From NCBI GenBank assembly GCA_001464115.1, contig LNES01000001.1, forward strand, positions 1 to 64,000: a stretch of DNA of 64,000 bases. The letters run 5' to 3'. The DNA is from Chlamydiae bacterium Ga0074140 (GTDB taxonomy: Bacteria > Chlamydiota > Chlamydiia > Chlamydiales > Rhabdochlamydiaceae). Within the stretch, counting starts at the first letter, position 1; every line of letters begins with the position of its first letter. The position numbers and the translations under genes are program-made. This document shows positions 48,230 through 56,564 of the stretch, piece by piece. Below the pieces are notes generated by a model. It had not been told where the DNA came from. It searched no databases and saw only the letters and a program-made list of their open reading frames with translations.

Positions 48230-49339
48230 CTACGAGGAACAAAACAGGGCAGCTTTTTCGAAGACCTCCAACCATCCTTCATAACCCTTTACAAATCTCC
48301 AAATGAAAAAGAGCCGGTCATCTTTTAAGCCGAAGAATTCATGGCTTAAGGCGCTTTTTAAGCCTTCTAGCAGCTGTTTTGCACATGTATGGTACCCAGT
48401 TCCATCCAGTTTAATGGAACGCAGTGTTTTGCAGAATAAATCAGATAACTCCAGTCCAAGGCGTTCATTTTCTAGATCATTCCATAAATTATGAGGATTC
48501 CGTATCTGTTTAACAAGGGGTGGACCGAAAGCAAAGAAATCTCCGAGATGATCAGCGATACGCTTTAAAAAATAGCCAGCCCAAATGTCATCAAATCTTC
48601 CCACGTAGGGGGCAAGAAAGTAGGCTGGTAGAGCATCTCGGCGGATCGACGTATTTTGGCTATTAATGGGTGCGTATGTTTCATGTGCCAAACAAAACGT
48701 CTGCTTAAATTTATAAGACACCACATCAATGGGAATTGCTAGGCGAGTGATAGCATCGATATCGGGATCTCCTAGCCAGAATCCAGCATTCGCAACCACT
48801 TTAACCTGCATGTGTTGCTGGCTTACTTGTTCACTACCCTGCCTTTGTGCAAGGGGATGTCCTCGGGGATAAAACTTGCGGGAAAGAGTATCTTCAAGAA
48901 AGTCGCAAACATTCAGCCACCCTGTTGACGAATTAAATACAGGGGCCGTTAAGGAGCGGCCGACAATCTGATGCGCAGCGAAATAATTTTCCTGGGAGAT
49001 AAAATTGTCATCGTCGATGGTAACAATAATGTCGGATCCCTCAATATATGCAAAAAGCAATCCGATATTTCTTCTTTGGATGCAATTAAAGGGAATTAAA
49101 GTATCGAGCTGTGGGAAATTGCGAGTAAATTCTTTTTGTGATTCGACATCCAAGTAAATGCAATCCAACCCAAACTTGTTTTGTAGGTTCAGGCAGAAAT
49201 CTTTGGTTTCTGGGGGCGTTTTGAGGTCACCCACCACGATCATTTTAAGATCATCAAACCCATAGTTTTTTGCATCTTCAGCATAAGCTTCAAGGATGTA
49301 GGGAACGTGGATTGTAGTTGTAACCAGAGCTATGGACAT
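48230..49339 (-). CDS. Glycosyltransferase-like protein (STELLO/reversibly glycosylated polypeptide-like)
   Basis: The 369-residue protein begins SIALVTTTIHVPYILEAYAED and then MIVVGDLKTPPETKDFC. The key segment is FNCIQRRNIGLLFAYIEGSDIIVTIDDDNF (about residues 83-112, as a region), with DDD as the metal/nucleotide-sugar site of a GT-A fold. Further on is KFYPRGHPLAQR near residue 154. These are the features of the STELLO/DUF288 and GT75-like families, the best-known members of which are eukaryotic (plant) proteins acting on wall polysaccharides. It overlaps the next glycosyltransferase by 10 bp. The reaction (mutase or transferase) cannot be told from sequence. Confidence 0.55.
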   Translation of the reverse strand: MSIALVTTTIHVPYILEAYAEDAKNYGFDDLKMIVVGDLKTPPETKDFCLNLQNKFGLDCIYLDVESQKEFTRNFPQLDTLIPFNCIQRRNIGLLFAYIEGSDIIVTIDDDNFISQENYFAAHQIVGRSLTAPVFNSSTGWLNVCDFLEDTLSRKFYPRGHPLAQRQGSEQVSQQHMQVKVVANAGFWLGDPDIDAITRLAIPIDVVSYKFKQTFCLAHETYAPINSQNTSIRRDALPAYFLAPYVGRFDDIWAGYFLKRIADHLGDFFAFGPPLVKQIRNPHNLWNDLENERLGLELSDLFCKTLRSIKLDGTGYHTCAKQLLEGLKSALSHEFFGLKDDRLFFIWRFVKGYEGWLEVFEKAALFCSS

Positions 49340-50622
49340 AAGAGATCTCGTTTTAACTTTCTTAGCAGGGATTTTATTGGGGGTGGCATCAATTTAAACG
49401 CAGCTTTTGCAAGAGAAGAGCGGATAATTTTATTGGATAGGTCGGGGAAAGGTGCAGTTAAGGGTAGTGGGACGGGCGCGCGCATGCTCATCTCATCGTA
49501 GACTTTCAAGTAGACTTTCCTTATCTCTTCTTCCGAATAAAGTGAAATTTGCTTTTTCAAATTGACGATTTTGTTTTTGTCAAAGCTGATAATTTTTTGT
49601 TTTGTTTCATAATGATTTCCAATATCAAAGATTTCGAAACAAGCCGGAAAATAGACCTCATACTCCTTGCAATTGAGAGTATTGCTCATAACCACGGGAC
49701 AAACGAGCTCAAGCGCATTTGATAGAGTTGCGCTTGCACTCTGCCCCACTTCGAAATAAGGAATTAAAACAAAATCGATGTTCGCAAGGTCATCATTAAA
49801 TGCATCATGAGGACGTTTCCCAGTAAATATGACTCGGTCAGCTAATTTGGGGTGATTGTCGATGTAAGATGTAATCTCTTGAACCACAGGATCTACTTGG
49901 AGCTCTTTTATATTTCCTGGCCAGGTTTCCCCGACAATCAATAGTTTATAAGCGTCAGGCAGAGTTTCGATCGTTTTTAAAGCATGAGTGTAGTTTTTGT
50001 AACCACTGAGAATTCCAAAAACCCCGATGGTAATATCCTCTTCTTTCAACCCAAATTGTTTTTTCCAAGCGTTGCGATTTCGCATCGTCTGAAAACGCTC
50101 CCGTTCTGCGTCTTTTAAAAAGATCACGGGAAAATCCGTTACTTGTTTGATCCCATAAATTTCTTCGAGGAGTATTTTTTCCCTTGGTAGATGGACAAGA
50201 ATATGAAAAGGGTTAGTAGCAGGTCGTTTTTTCAGCAATTCAAGGATCGTGCGATAAATAGCAGCATTGCCCCCAGTAATATCAAGACGATGCAAGGAGA
50301 CAAGCAAGCGGTTTGAAGCTTGGCAGATTTTCCGTACTCGAGGTAAAATTTGTTCGTTTTTGCGACCGAAAAGACTGAGCTCAAGTTGGACATTTACGAA
50401 ATCAAATTCCTGTAGTTTTCTACAAATCTCATCGATGTGTACATCGGCTTGTTGCTGATAAGCTAGCCCGTCTTTCAGGAGGAGCTGATAAGATTTTAGG
50501 TCGATGATTTCTACATCAAACACGGTATCAAGAAAACCTCGAAGAGCATTTGAGAAATAAGCGTTTGCACAAGTCGCATTCTTGGAAGAAACAATAGCAA
50601 GACGTGGTTTGGATCTAGTCAC
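49330..50622 (-). CDS. Family-4-type glycosyltransferase
   Basis: A GT-B fold protein of 430 residues. The N-terminal half starts LAIVSSKNATCANAYFSNAL and has FVNVQLELSLFG near residue 78, the style of family-4 enzymes. The C-terminal half contains TIGVFGILSGYKNYTHALKTIETLP near residue 198, then DRVIFTGKRPHDAFNDDLANIDFVLIPYFEVGQSASATLSNALELVCPVVMSN (as a region about 280-333), the nucleotide-sugar-binding part with ExxxGQSASATL in place of the usual EGFG. It overlaps the gene at 48230 by 10 bp and abuts the one at 51699, in a minus-strand run of four genes. DNA here is clearly AT-rich. Confidence 0.78.
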   Translation of the reverse strand: MTRSKPRLAIVSSKNATCANAYFSNALRGFLDTVFDVEIIDLKSYQLLLKDGLAYQQQADVHIDEICRKLQEFDFVNVQLELSLFGRKNEQILPRVRKICQASNRLLVSLHRLDITGGNAAIYRTILELLKKRPATNPFHILVHLPREKILLEEIYGIKQVTDFPVIFLKDAERERFQTMRNRNAWKKQFGLKEEDITIGVFGILSGYKNYTHALKTIETLPDAYKLLIVGETWPGNIKELQVDPVVQEITSYIDNHPKLADRVIFTGKRPHDAFNDDLANIDFVLIPYFEVGQSASATLSNALELVCPVVMSNTLNCKEYEVYFPACFEIFDIGNHYETKQKIISFDKNKIVNLKKQISLYSEEEIRKVYLKVYDEMSMRAPVPLPLTAPFPDLSNKIIRSSLAKAAFKLMPPPIKSLLRKLKRDLLCP

Positions 50623-51699
50623 TTAATACCTTCCTGGGCTTGTTGCTGGCACAGAATGCAACTTACCCGTGACAATTTCAGATAAAGCCGAGCGCAAATC
50701 TTTGGAAAAATGCTTTTCGTTCCATTGTTCGTATAAAGGGTGCAGAGGTTTTATTCCCTGTCTAAGAATCTCCCTCAGAGAGCGATAATTGAAGCGTCGA
50801 TGTTGCTGCTGCTTCACTCCTTTGAGATTCAGAAGAGTTCTCAAAAGCAGTGCAGACTTACGCATAGGAACGACAATCGATGGCTCAACATCCCAGAGAT
50901 GCCTAAACATGCGACAATCGGAAATGGCGACAGGGCGTCTAGCTGCCAGAGCAAAATCTGTAGCACTCGCAATCCCGTAGAATTGGTTCTGTTTGTCTAA
51001 GTAGGGAAAAACATTCAGGTCATTTGAAGCGAGAAAGTCGAGGAGCTCTTCCTCGGAAAAGAATTTTTCGCTGATTTCGAGTTTGATGCCGGGTTTCTGT
51101 AAAGCGTTTTTACATTTCTGAATAATCGATTGTCGGAGTTGGTCTTCGAGATCGACGGCATTATTGGGAGGGATGTTTAAACGAATGGTCGCTGAATCAA
51201 ACTCGTTCTCCACCATTTTTACAAGGCGATCGAAACCTTTAAGATCCCCTGCAAAGCCATAGCTTCCGATCACGGGGCTTTCAGGAGCTTGTCGAGCTTT
51301 GGAGGGCTGATAATCGGGAAGAAATCTGCCTAAAGGGAATACGAGGGGTGATCGTGTTTTGAGTGTGGGATCGCCGTACAAATAGTAGTGAAAATCGGAA
51401 CCGTCGACGCTGTCTGCCATCTCTTGGCTTAGTTCGTGGGCCAAGCAGATGTGGATAGGTTTTTTTAGGGAGCGAACAAGCTCAGGAGTCGCAAACGGTA
51501 ACGTGGCGTGATGGTAGTTATAAATAATGGCATCGGGCTGGTTTTTTTTCACTGCCTCCAGAAAATCCTCAGCGCTTGTGCACTCAACGTAGTGAGAGTG
51601 GTAGTCGGGGATCAATTGAAGAGCTTTAAAAAACCGGTAACCATACTGGTAAACACCACACTGTTTCGACCGGTGGTTAACAAACAGAATGCTTTTCAT
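50623..51699 (-). CDS. Glycosyltransferase-like protein (GT-B fold)
   Basis: The 358-residue protein starts MKSILFVNHRSKQCGVYQYGYRFF, a common opening of GT-B glycosyltransferases (C-G-V-x-x-Y). The C-terminal half has VIGSYGFAGDLKGFDRLVKMVEN near residue 145, KLEISEKFFSEEELLDFLASNDLNVFPYL near residue 208 (region), and GIASATDFALAARRPVAISDCRMF, corresponding to the donor-binding part. It lies between the C-methyltransferase and the next GT with no spacer. The ATG 51699 is preferred over TTG 51708, although no clear ribosome site is present. Confidence 0.7.
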   Translation of the reverse strand: MKSILFVNHRSKQCGVYQYGYRFFKALQLIPDYHSHYVECTSAEDFLEAVKKNQPDAIIYNYHHATLPFATPELVRSLKKPIHICLAHELSQEMADSVDGSDFHYYLYGDPTLKTRSPLVFPLGRFLPDYQPSKARQAPESPVIGSYGFAGDLKGFDRLVKMVENEFDSATIRLNIPPNNAVDLEDQLRQSIIQKCKNALQKPGIKLEISEKFFSEEELLDFLASNDLNVFPYLDKQNQFYGIASATDFALAARRPVAISDCRMFRHLWDVEPSIVVPMRKSALLLRTLLNLKGVKQQQHRRFNYRSLREILRQGIKPLHPLYEQWNEKHFSKDLRSALSEIVTGKLHSVPATSPGRY

Positions 51700-51704
51700 T
51701 GAGC

Positions 51705-52919
51705 TCAAGGGAAAAAGGTGAGTTTAGGGACGGGAGAAACAAACTTGCCGCCACGTTTGATGAACTCTGTTTCTCTTTGTAAAAACTCGTTCATGAAATG
51801 GTAGGGGAAAGCTAAAAAGTAGTCGGGTTTCTTCCGTCTTGCTTCATCTTCTGAGATGATTGGAATGCGTGTGACCGTTTCTCTTCCCCATTTAATGGAG
51901 TTGCGGTCGGCGACGAATGGAAGTAGGTCTGGCCCGATTCCATAGTAGGCGAGAATGGTATTGCCTTTTGTGGAGGCGCCATAACCGATTACCAATTTGC
52001 CCTCCTTTTTGGCTTTTGTCAGGAACTGGATCATCTCTCTCTTGTTTTGCGCAACGCGAGTTGCAAATGCTGTGTAAACCTGCAAGCTGTTGAGGTTTAA
52101 GGTTTTTTCGTTTTCGCGCATTTTTCTGACAGCATCGGTCTCTTTTACCTTTTCGGGATAGCGGATATAGAGGCGGAAGCTCCCTCCGTTGACATCGTTG
52201 AGCTCCACATCTTCTACTTTTAACCCCGCTTTTCCAAGGATGAACTCCATAGACGTGAGGGAGTAGTACTCTAGGTGCTCTGCACAGATTGTGTCAAAAG
52301 AGTTTCTCTCGAGCATGGTAGGGAGGTAGCTAAGCTCTACAATCCACATTCCATCTGGATGGAGGATCTCTTTCACATCTTTACTAAATTTAACGGGATC
52401 TTCCAGGTCATAAAACATGGCGATGCTAGTGACGATCTTTGCTTTTTTACTGCCCATTACGCTTTTGAAAGCTTCTGCGCTGAAATAGGTGTTTACGTGA
52501 AAATCACAAGCTTTCGGTTTGATGTTTTTGGCGGGGTCGATTCCGACGCGTACATAGCCATCTGGGTAAGCGCTCAAAAGGGTTCCGTCATTGCAGGCGA
52601 TATCCAGGATAATATCCCCTTTCTGCATGATAGCCTGGTTGCGTTTCAACGCCTGATCGACAATCGATTTCAATGCAAGGGTCATCGACAGGTTCACGCC
52701 CGACATGTACCAGTATTGATTGTACATCACGTCCGGATCCACGGAGTGGCGGAGCTGGAGAAGGCCAGACTCTTTATTTAAAGCGAGCTTCAGAGGAGAT
52801 TTTTGGGGTTGAGATTCGTCTTTCTCGGGAAAACAAGAGATGGGAAGTTCTCCTAAATCAAATACATCTACGAGATCGCCTTTTGATGCACGGCATGTTT
52901 CACGTTGGAAGATTTTCAT
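51705..52919 (-). CDS. Sugar C-methyltransferase-like SAM enzyme
   Basis: A 404-residue class I methyltransferase with the domain plan of deoxysugar C-methyltransferases (NovU/TylCIII type). The SAM site is GDIILDIACNDGTLLSAYP near residue 101, with IDPAKN as the acidic strand-2 end. FDTICAEHLEYYSLTSMEFIL near residue 208 is the EHLEYYS motif of the family. The C-terminal domain has KEGKLVIGYGASTKGNTILAYYGI near residue 308. The usual N-terminal zinc-binding Cys quartet is reduced: only one Cys of the first pair (ETCRASKGD) remains. It probably methylates a 4-keto sugar nucleotide, here likely from GDP-4-keto-6-deoxymannose. First gene of a minus-strand operon. Confidence 0.82.
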   Translation of the reverse strand: MKIFQRETCRASKGDLVDVFDLGELPISCFPEKDESQPQKSPLKLALNKESGLLQLRHSVDPDVMYNQYWYMSGVNLSMTLALKSIVDQALKRNQAIMQKGDIILDIACNDGTLLSAYPDGYVRVGIDPAKNIKPKACDFHVNTYFSAEAFKSVMGSKKAKIVTSIAMFYDLEDPVKFSKDVKEILHPDGMWIVELSYLPTMLERNSFDTICAEHLEYYSLTSMEFILGKAGLKVEDVELNDVNGGSFRLYIRYPEKVKETDAVRKMRENEKTLNLNSLQVYTAFATRVAQNKREMIQFLTKAKKEGKLVIGYGASTKGNTILAYYGIGPDLLPFVADRNSIKWGRETVTRIPIISEDEARRKKPDYFLAFPYHFMNEFLQRETEFIKRGGKFVSPVPKLTFFP

Positions 52920-52960
52920 AGTGAGTAGCTCCTCTTTTGCTGAGTGCGAAAAATGTGCAT

Positions 52961-52977
52961 AATCCCATTTCGGGATT
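52961..52977. promoter_or_regulatory. Small palindrome in a divergent intergenic region
   Basis: AATCCC-ATTTC-GGGATT forms a perfect 6-bp stem in the 188-bp gap between the divergent methyltransferase and aminotransferase genes. It may be an operator; nothing else clear is seen in the gap apart from a TATATT at 53074-53079. Confidence 0.3.
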
Positions 52978-53107
52978 TACTGCGCCAGCCTGAATCTGCT
53001 CAGAAATTAAAAATAGTTGGTTCTCTGATGATTTTGGAAGGGAGTTTCTCTTTTCAAATGTTCAACGCTTAGCTATATTCGAATGAATTTAAGAGGGTTT
53101 ATTTAAG

Positions 53108-54286
53108 ATGATTGCTGTTCAACACGAAATCAATGTTGCTCAGTTCCTATCCGGGCAAGGAAGCGCAATTCCTCTGTTTAAAGTTTTTATGCCAGAAGAT
53201 GCAGTCGATGATTCACGAGAGGTTCTTCTTTCTGGATACATTGGCCAAGGGCCAAGGGTCGATCTTTTTGAGGAAAATTTGAAGGATTGGATGTCGAGTC
53301 CTCACATCCTCACGCTGAATTCTGGGACATCGGCGATCCATCTAGCCCTACGTCTTGCAGGAGTTGGGCTGGGGGATGAGGTCGTAACCACGCCGATGAC
53401 ATGCCTCGCGACCAATCTGCCGATCTTGGCAAATGGAGCGCGTATTGTATGGGCAGATATCGACCCAGAAACAGGGAATATCGCTCCACAGAGTGTGAGA
53501 GAAAAAATCACCGCCAAAACCAAAGCGATTATCTGTGTTGATTGGGGTGGATATCCCTGCGATCTAACTGAATTGCAAGCCATTGCGGATGACCATGGGA
53601 TCAATCTAATTGAGGATGCTGCGCATGGGTTTGGGTCCAAATACAAAGACCGGTTTGTGGGCGGGATCGCGGATTTTACCTGCTTCTCTTTTCAAGCGAT
53701 TAAGCACCTCACCACGATCGATGGAGGGGCTCTTGTATGCAAAGACCCCGAAGATTACCGTCGGGGCAAGCTGCTCCGTTGGTTTGGAATCGATAGGAAT
53801 GGTCCTAGAACGGATTTTCGGTGTGAAGAGGATGTGGTGGAGTACGGCTACAAATTTCACATGAATGATGTTTCAGCTGCAATTGGACTCGCGCAGCTCA
53901 GGCATGTGGATTCGGTGGTTGATGCCCATCGCCAGAATGCACGGTTCTATTACGAAAAACTCTCTGGACTTGCTGGAAAGGGATTGGAGTTATTAAAGCA
54001 CGCAACGGATCGAGTTGGATCCTATTGGTTGTATACGATAAAGGTAGATGATCGTCTTACATTCATGGAGGCTATGAAGAAAAAGGGGATTACTGTTTCC
54101 CAAGTACATGCGCGTAATGATGCACACACAGTGTTCAAAGAGTTTAGATCCTCTCTTCCTGGTGTTGATGCCTTTGTCCAAAAACAGGTGTCTATTCCCG
54201 TTGGTTGGTGGCTTACCGCTGATGAAAAAGCGTATATCGTTGACTGTATCTTAGCCCATTTTAATTCTCATGATGTTTCATGTTGA
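53108..54286 (+). CDS. DegT/DnrJ/EryC1/StrS sugar aminotransferase
   Basis: A PLP-dependent enzyme of 392 residues that aminates a keto sugar nucleotide. Seen are LSGYIGQGPRVDLFEENL near residue 38, HILTLNSGTSAIHLALRLAGVG near residue 68 (PLP phosphate), LIEDAAHGFGSKY near residue 168 (PLP Asp) and FTCFSFQAIKHLTTIDGGALV near residue 198 with the Schiff-base lysine. The lysine excludes a ColD-type dehydratase, which has histidine there. The only keto-sugar maker in view is Gmd, so a GDP-4-amino sugar (perosamine-like) is the simplest guess. The GNAT gene overlaps its end by 17 bp, as in many N-acylamino-sugar modules. Confidence 0.9.
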   Translation: MIAVQHEINVAQFLSGQGSAIPLFKVFMPEDAVDDSREVLLSGYIGQGPRVDLFEENLKDWMSSPHILTLNSGTSAIHLALRLAGVGLGDEVVTTPMTCLATNLPILANGARIVWADIDPETGNIAPQSVREKITAKTKAIICVDWGGYPCDLTELQAIADDHGINLIEDAAHGFGSKYKDRFVGGIADFTCFSFQAIKHLTTIDGGALVCKDPEDYRRGKLLRWFGIDRNGPRTDFRCEEDVVEYGYKFHMNDVSAAIGLAQLRHVDSVVDAHRQNARFYYEKLSGLAGKGLELLKHATDRVGSYWLYTIKVDDRLTFMEAMKKKGITVSQVHARNDAHTVFKEFRSSLPGVDAFVQKQVSIPVGWWLTADEKAYIVDCILAHFNSHDVSC

Positions 54287-54740
54287 ACCGCTTACCACCC
54301 TTACTGAAGCGCTCTTTTTACTGCGCATTCGCAATGAGTGTCGCCATATGATGACGAACGACCAGCGCGAGATTAACCACTCTGAGCAGGCAAAATGGTT
54401 TGAAACTTTCTATATGCAGCAAGATCCTATGAAATATCGCGTCTGGCTGGTGAAAGAAAAAGACGAAAGCGGTGGTGCTGCGATCGGCTATTTTGCAGCG
54501 AAGGAGGGAGATGGGGGTTACTATATCACCGAGGGTGTTCTGGAAGCTAAACGCGGTATTGGCGTTGGCAGTTTCATGCTGAAGACACTCATTTCGAATG
54601 AGAACTTCAAAAACGGGCCTTTATATGCTGATATTTTTAACTCCAATCTTGCTTCCATTCGCTTGCATGAAAAATTCGGGTTTCAAAAACATATGGACGT
54701 TGGTAATCACATCACTCGGTTTGTCAAGAGGTCATGCTAA
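54270..54740 (+). CDS. GNAT-family acetyltransferase, probably sugar N-acetyltransferase
   Basis: A 156-residue GNAT protein. The acetyl-CoA site is VLEAKRGIGVGSFMLKTLIS near residue 91 (R/Q-x-x-G-x-G/A pattern), followed by LYADIFNSNLASIRLHEKFGFQKH near residue 125, the usual beta-5/alpha-4 block. The N-terminus FLLRIRNECRHMM with NHSEQAKWFETFY resembles PseH-like enzymes that acetylate amino sugars. It overlaps the aminotransferase by 17 bp and the next glycosyltransferase by 7 bp, so it is in one operon, and most likely acetylates the amine that enzyme adds. Confidence 0.85.
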   Translation: MMFHVEPLTTLTEALFLLRIRNECRHMMTNDQREINHSEQAKWFETFYMQQDPMKYRVWLVKEKDESGGAAIGYFAAKEGDGGYYITEGVLEAKRGIGVGSFMLKTLISNENFKNGPLYADIFNSNLASIRLHEKFGFQKHMDVGNHITRFVKRSC

Positions 54741-55786
54741 CCATCATCTCCGTTTCTTATAAAAGCCAATCACTTTTAGAGATGAACTACCGGTTGGTTA
54801 CGGCTTTGAATCCCAATACGCCCTTTCATTGGATTGTTGTACAAAATACTCCGAACTATGAGACAAAACAGGATCTTTCCCTAAATGATCCTCGATTTCA
54901 AGTGATTGTTGGTCCCGAGCTTTCCACAAGCGAAAAGGATTCTGTTTACTACCGTTCCATACATCATGCAAAGGCGCTTAATCTCGCCATGGAGAGCGTT
55001 AACACAGATTTAGTGTTGATATTAGATCCAGACTGTTTTCTCCTGATGCCAAACTGGATTGAACATGTAATTCAGCATATCACAAAAGAAAAAATAGTCT
55101 TTTGGGGTACGCCCTACCATCCCTATTCCAAAATGAATTACCAAGGATTCCCAGCAGCTATCTGCATGGTTATTAATAGACAGCGACTTCCAGAAAAAAA
55201 TCTACGTTCTCTCGATTTTATGCCGGACATCAGGGGCAGGTTTTATCAAAAATCCTTTTTCTTCGCGCTGAATCATCACTGCTCCTATAAATATTTTAAG
55301 GATTTCTTTTTTAAAGCAAAAAGGCGTGCTCCTTTAAAACTCGGGGATTTTTTTCTTCTAGCTAGTGAGGGGTTAAGGAGAAAATGCCCCCGCCTCTTCC
55401 ATGAAAGCAATCGTGATACAGGGTATCAAATTTATAAGCGCTTTCACTCTTCTTTAAAATTTCAAACCCTTCAGACATTTGCCAAAGATAAGCGAAGCAC
55501 GCTCTGCAGGTTCATCGAAACGGCCCTTCCCTCTTTCCTCCGCACCTTCCCTCGAAACAAGGAACTGGTCACAGAAAATTCATCCGAAGAGTTTAAAGAG
55601 TTTGAAGAGGATGGATGCCAGTTTTTTTGGAATGGACAGCTTTTTGCTTTTCATATTCAGGGGACCCGGTATCTTGAAGGCGGAGAGCATGAGTTTCGTG
55701 ATAAGGAGAGGGAGCGGTTGGCCTTTCAGAAAAAAGTATTTCAGAAGCTAGAGGAATTCATTCGGCCGAATTTTGTGTGCCGTTGA
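54734..55786 (+). CDS. Family-2-like glycosyltransferase
   Basis: The 350-residue protein starts MLTIISVSYKSQSLLEMNYRL, a GT-A opening, and has IHHAKALNLAMESVNTDLVLILDPDCFLL near residue 76 (region), with DPDC as the DXD site. FWGTPYHPYSKMNYQGFPAAICMVI follows. The C-terminal 150 residues are basic and aromatic and do not resemble the paralogues at 42-47 kb. It overlaps the GNAT gene by 7 bp. A true family-2 inverting enzyme is likely, acceptor unknown. It lies in AT-rich DNA. Confidence 0.72.
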   Translation: MLTIISVSYKSQSLLEMNYRLVTALNPNTPFHWIVVQNTPNYETKQDLSLNDPRFQVIVGPELSTSEKDSVYYRSIHHAKALNLAMESVNTDLVLILDPDCFLLMPNWIEHVIQHITKEKIVFWGTPYHPYSKMNYQGFPAAICMVINRQRLPEKNLRSLDFMPDIRGRFYQKSFFFALNHHCSYKYFKDFFFKAKRRAPLKLGDFFLLASEGLRRKCPRLFHESNRDTGYQIYKRFHSSLKFQTLQTFAKDKRSTLCRFIETALPSFLRTFPRNKELVTENSSEEFKEFEEDGCQFFWNGQLFAFHIQGTRYLEGGEHEFRDKERERLAFQKKVFQKLEEFIRPNFVCR

Positions 55787-55796
55787 TTTAAAAACT

Positions 55797-56564
55797 ATGC
55801 GAATAGTTCTCGATACAGATGAGCGGATTATCATTCGCAAAGAGGGTGGGAGGGAGGAGCGGTTCCCGCTTTTTTCCAATGAAGCATTTGAGATCCTCTC
55901 TCATTTTTGGTTGAAAGTGGGTTGGAACCAGCGTTACACGTTCACTTTTTCTTGGTTAGGAAGGCCAGTTATTCAACTTCCTGAGGATCTCATTCGCTAC
56001 CAAGAGGTAATCTATGCCCTTAAACCTGATCTGATTATCGAAACAGGAGTCGCGAAGGGAGGATCGCTCGTTTTTTCAGCGAGCATATGTAAACTTTTGG
56101 GTAAGGGAAGGGTTGTGGGGGTCGATATTGACATTCGAGCGCATAATCGCGAGGCGCTGGAAAAGCATCTGCTGGCATCTCTGATCACGCTGGTTGAAGG
56201 AAATTCGATAGATGAAAATGTTCTGGACCAGGTAAAAGCAGAGGTCCATCCAGGCGAAACGGTGCTGGTTCTTTTAGATTCGTGTCATAGCAAAGCACAC
56301 ATGCTTGCGGAACTTGAAGCGTATAGTCCTTTTGTGAGTATGGGATCATATATCATTGCGACAGACGGTTTTATGGCGGATCTTTACGATGTTCCGAGGG
56401 GAAGGACCGAATGGAAAATGGATAACGCTCAGGAAGCTGTGAAAGAGTTTGTAAAACGGCATCCAGAATTTGAGCTGCAAGTTCCTAAAAAGCCATACAA
56501 TGAAAGCACACTAGAAAAAGGCCCAACACAATGGCCGCAGGCCTGGTTACGGAGAACAAGATGA
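55797..56564 (+). CDS. CmcI-like (cephalosporin hydroxylase/rhamnosyl O-methyltransferase family) protein
   Basis: The 255-residue product (ATG 55797) has the CmcI fold pattern: LPEDLIRYQEVIYALKPDLIIETGVAKGGSLVFSASI near residue 60 (region; ETGVAKGGS is the SAM glycine loop), VVGVDIDIRAHNREALEKH near residue 107, and VLVLLDSCHSKAHMLAELEAYSPFV near residue 160 with the DSxH metal/catalytic motif. These proteins O-methylate sugars such as rhamnose in surface glycans. Despite the family's name, hydroxylation is unlikely. An upstream TTG start (55773) would overlap the preceding gene. It overlaps the next gene by 4 bp. Confidence 0.82.
   Translation: MRIVLDTDERIIIRKEGGREERFPLFSNEAFEILSHFWLKVGWNQRYTFTFSWLGRPVIQLPEDLIRYQEVIYALKPDLIIETGVAKGGSLVFSASICKLLGKGRVVGVDIDIRAHNREALEKHLLASLITLVEGNSIDENVLDQVKAEVHPGETVLVLLDSCHSKAHMLAELEAYSPFVSMGSYIIATDGFMADLYDVPRGRTEWKMDNAQEAVKEFVKRHPEFELQVPKKPYNESTLEKGPTQWPQAWLRRTR

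Noticed and set aside
48303..50458. Short plus-strand open frames inside the minus-strand glycan genes
   Set aside because: They are antisense shadows of well-supported genes, without ribosome sites or family features.
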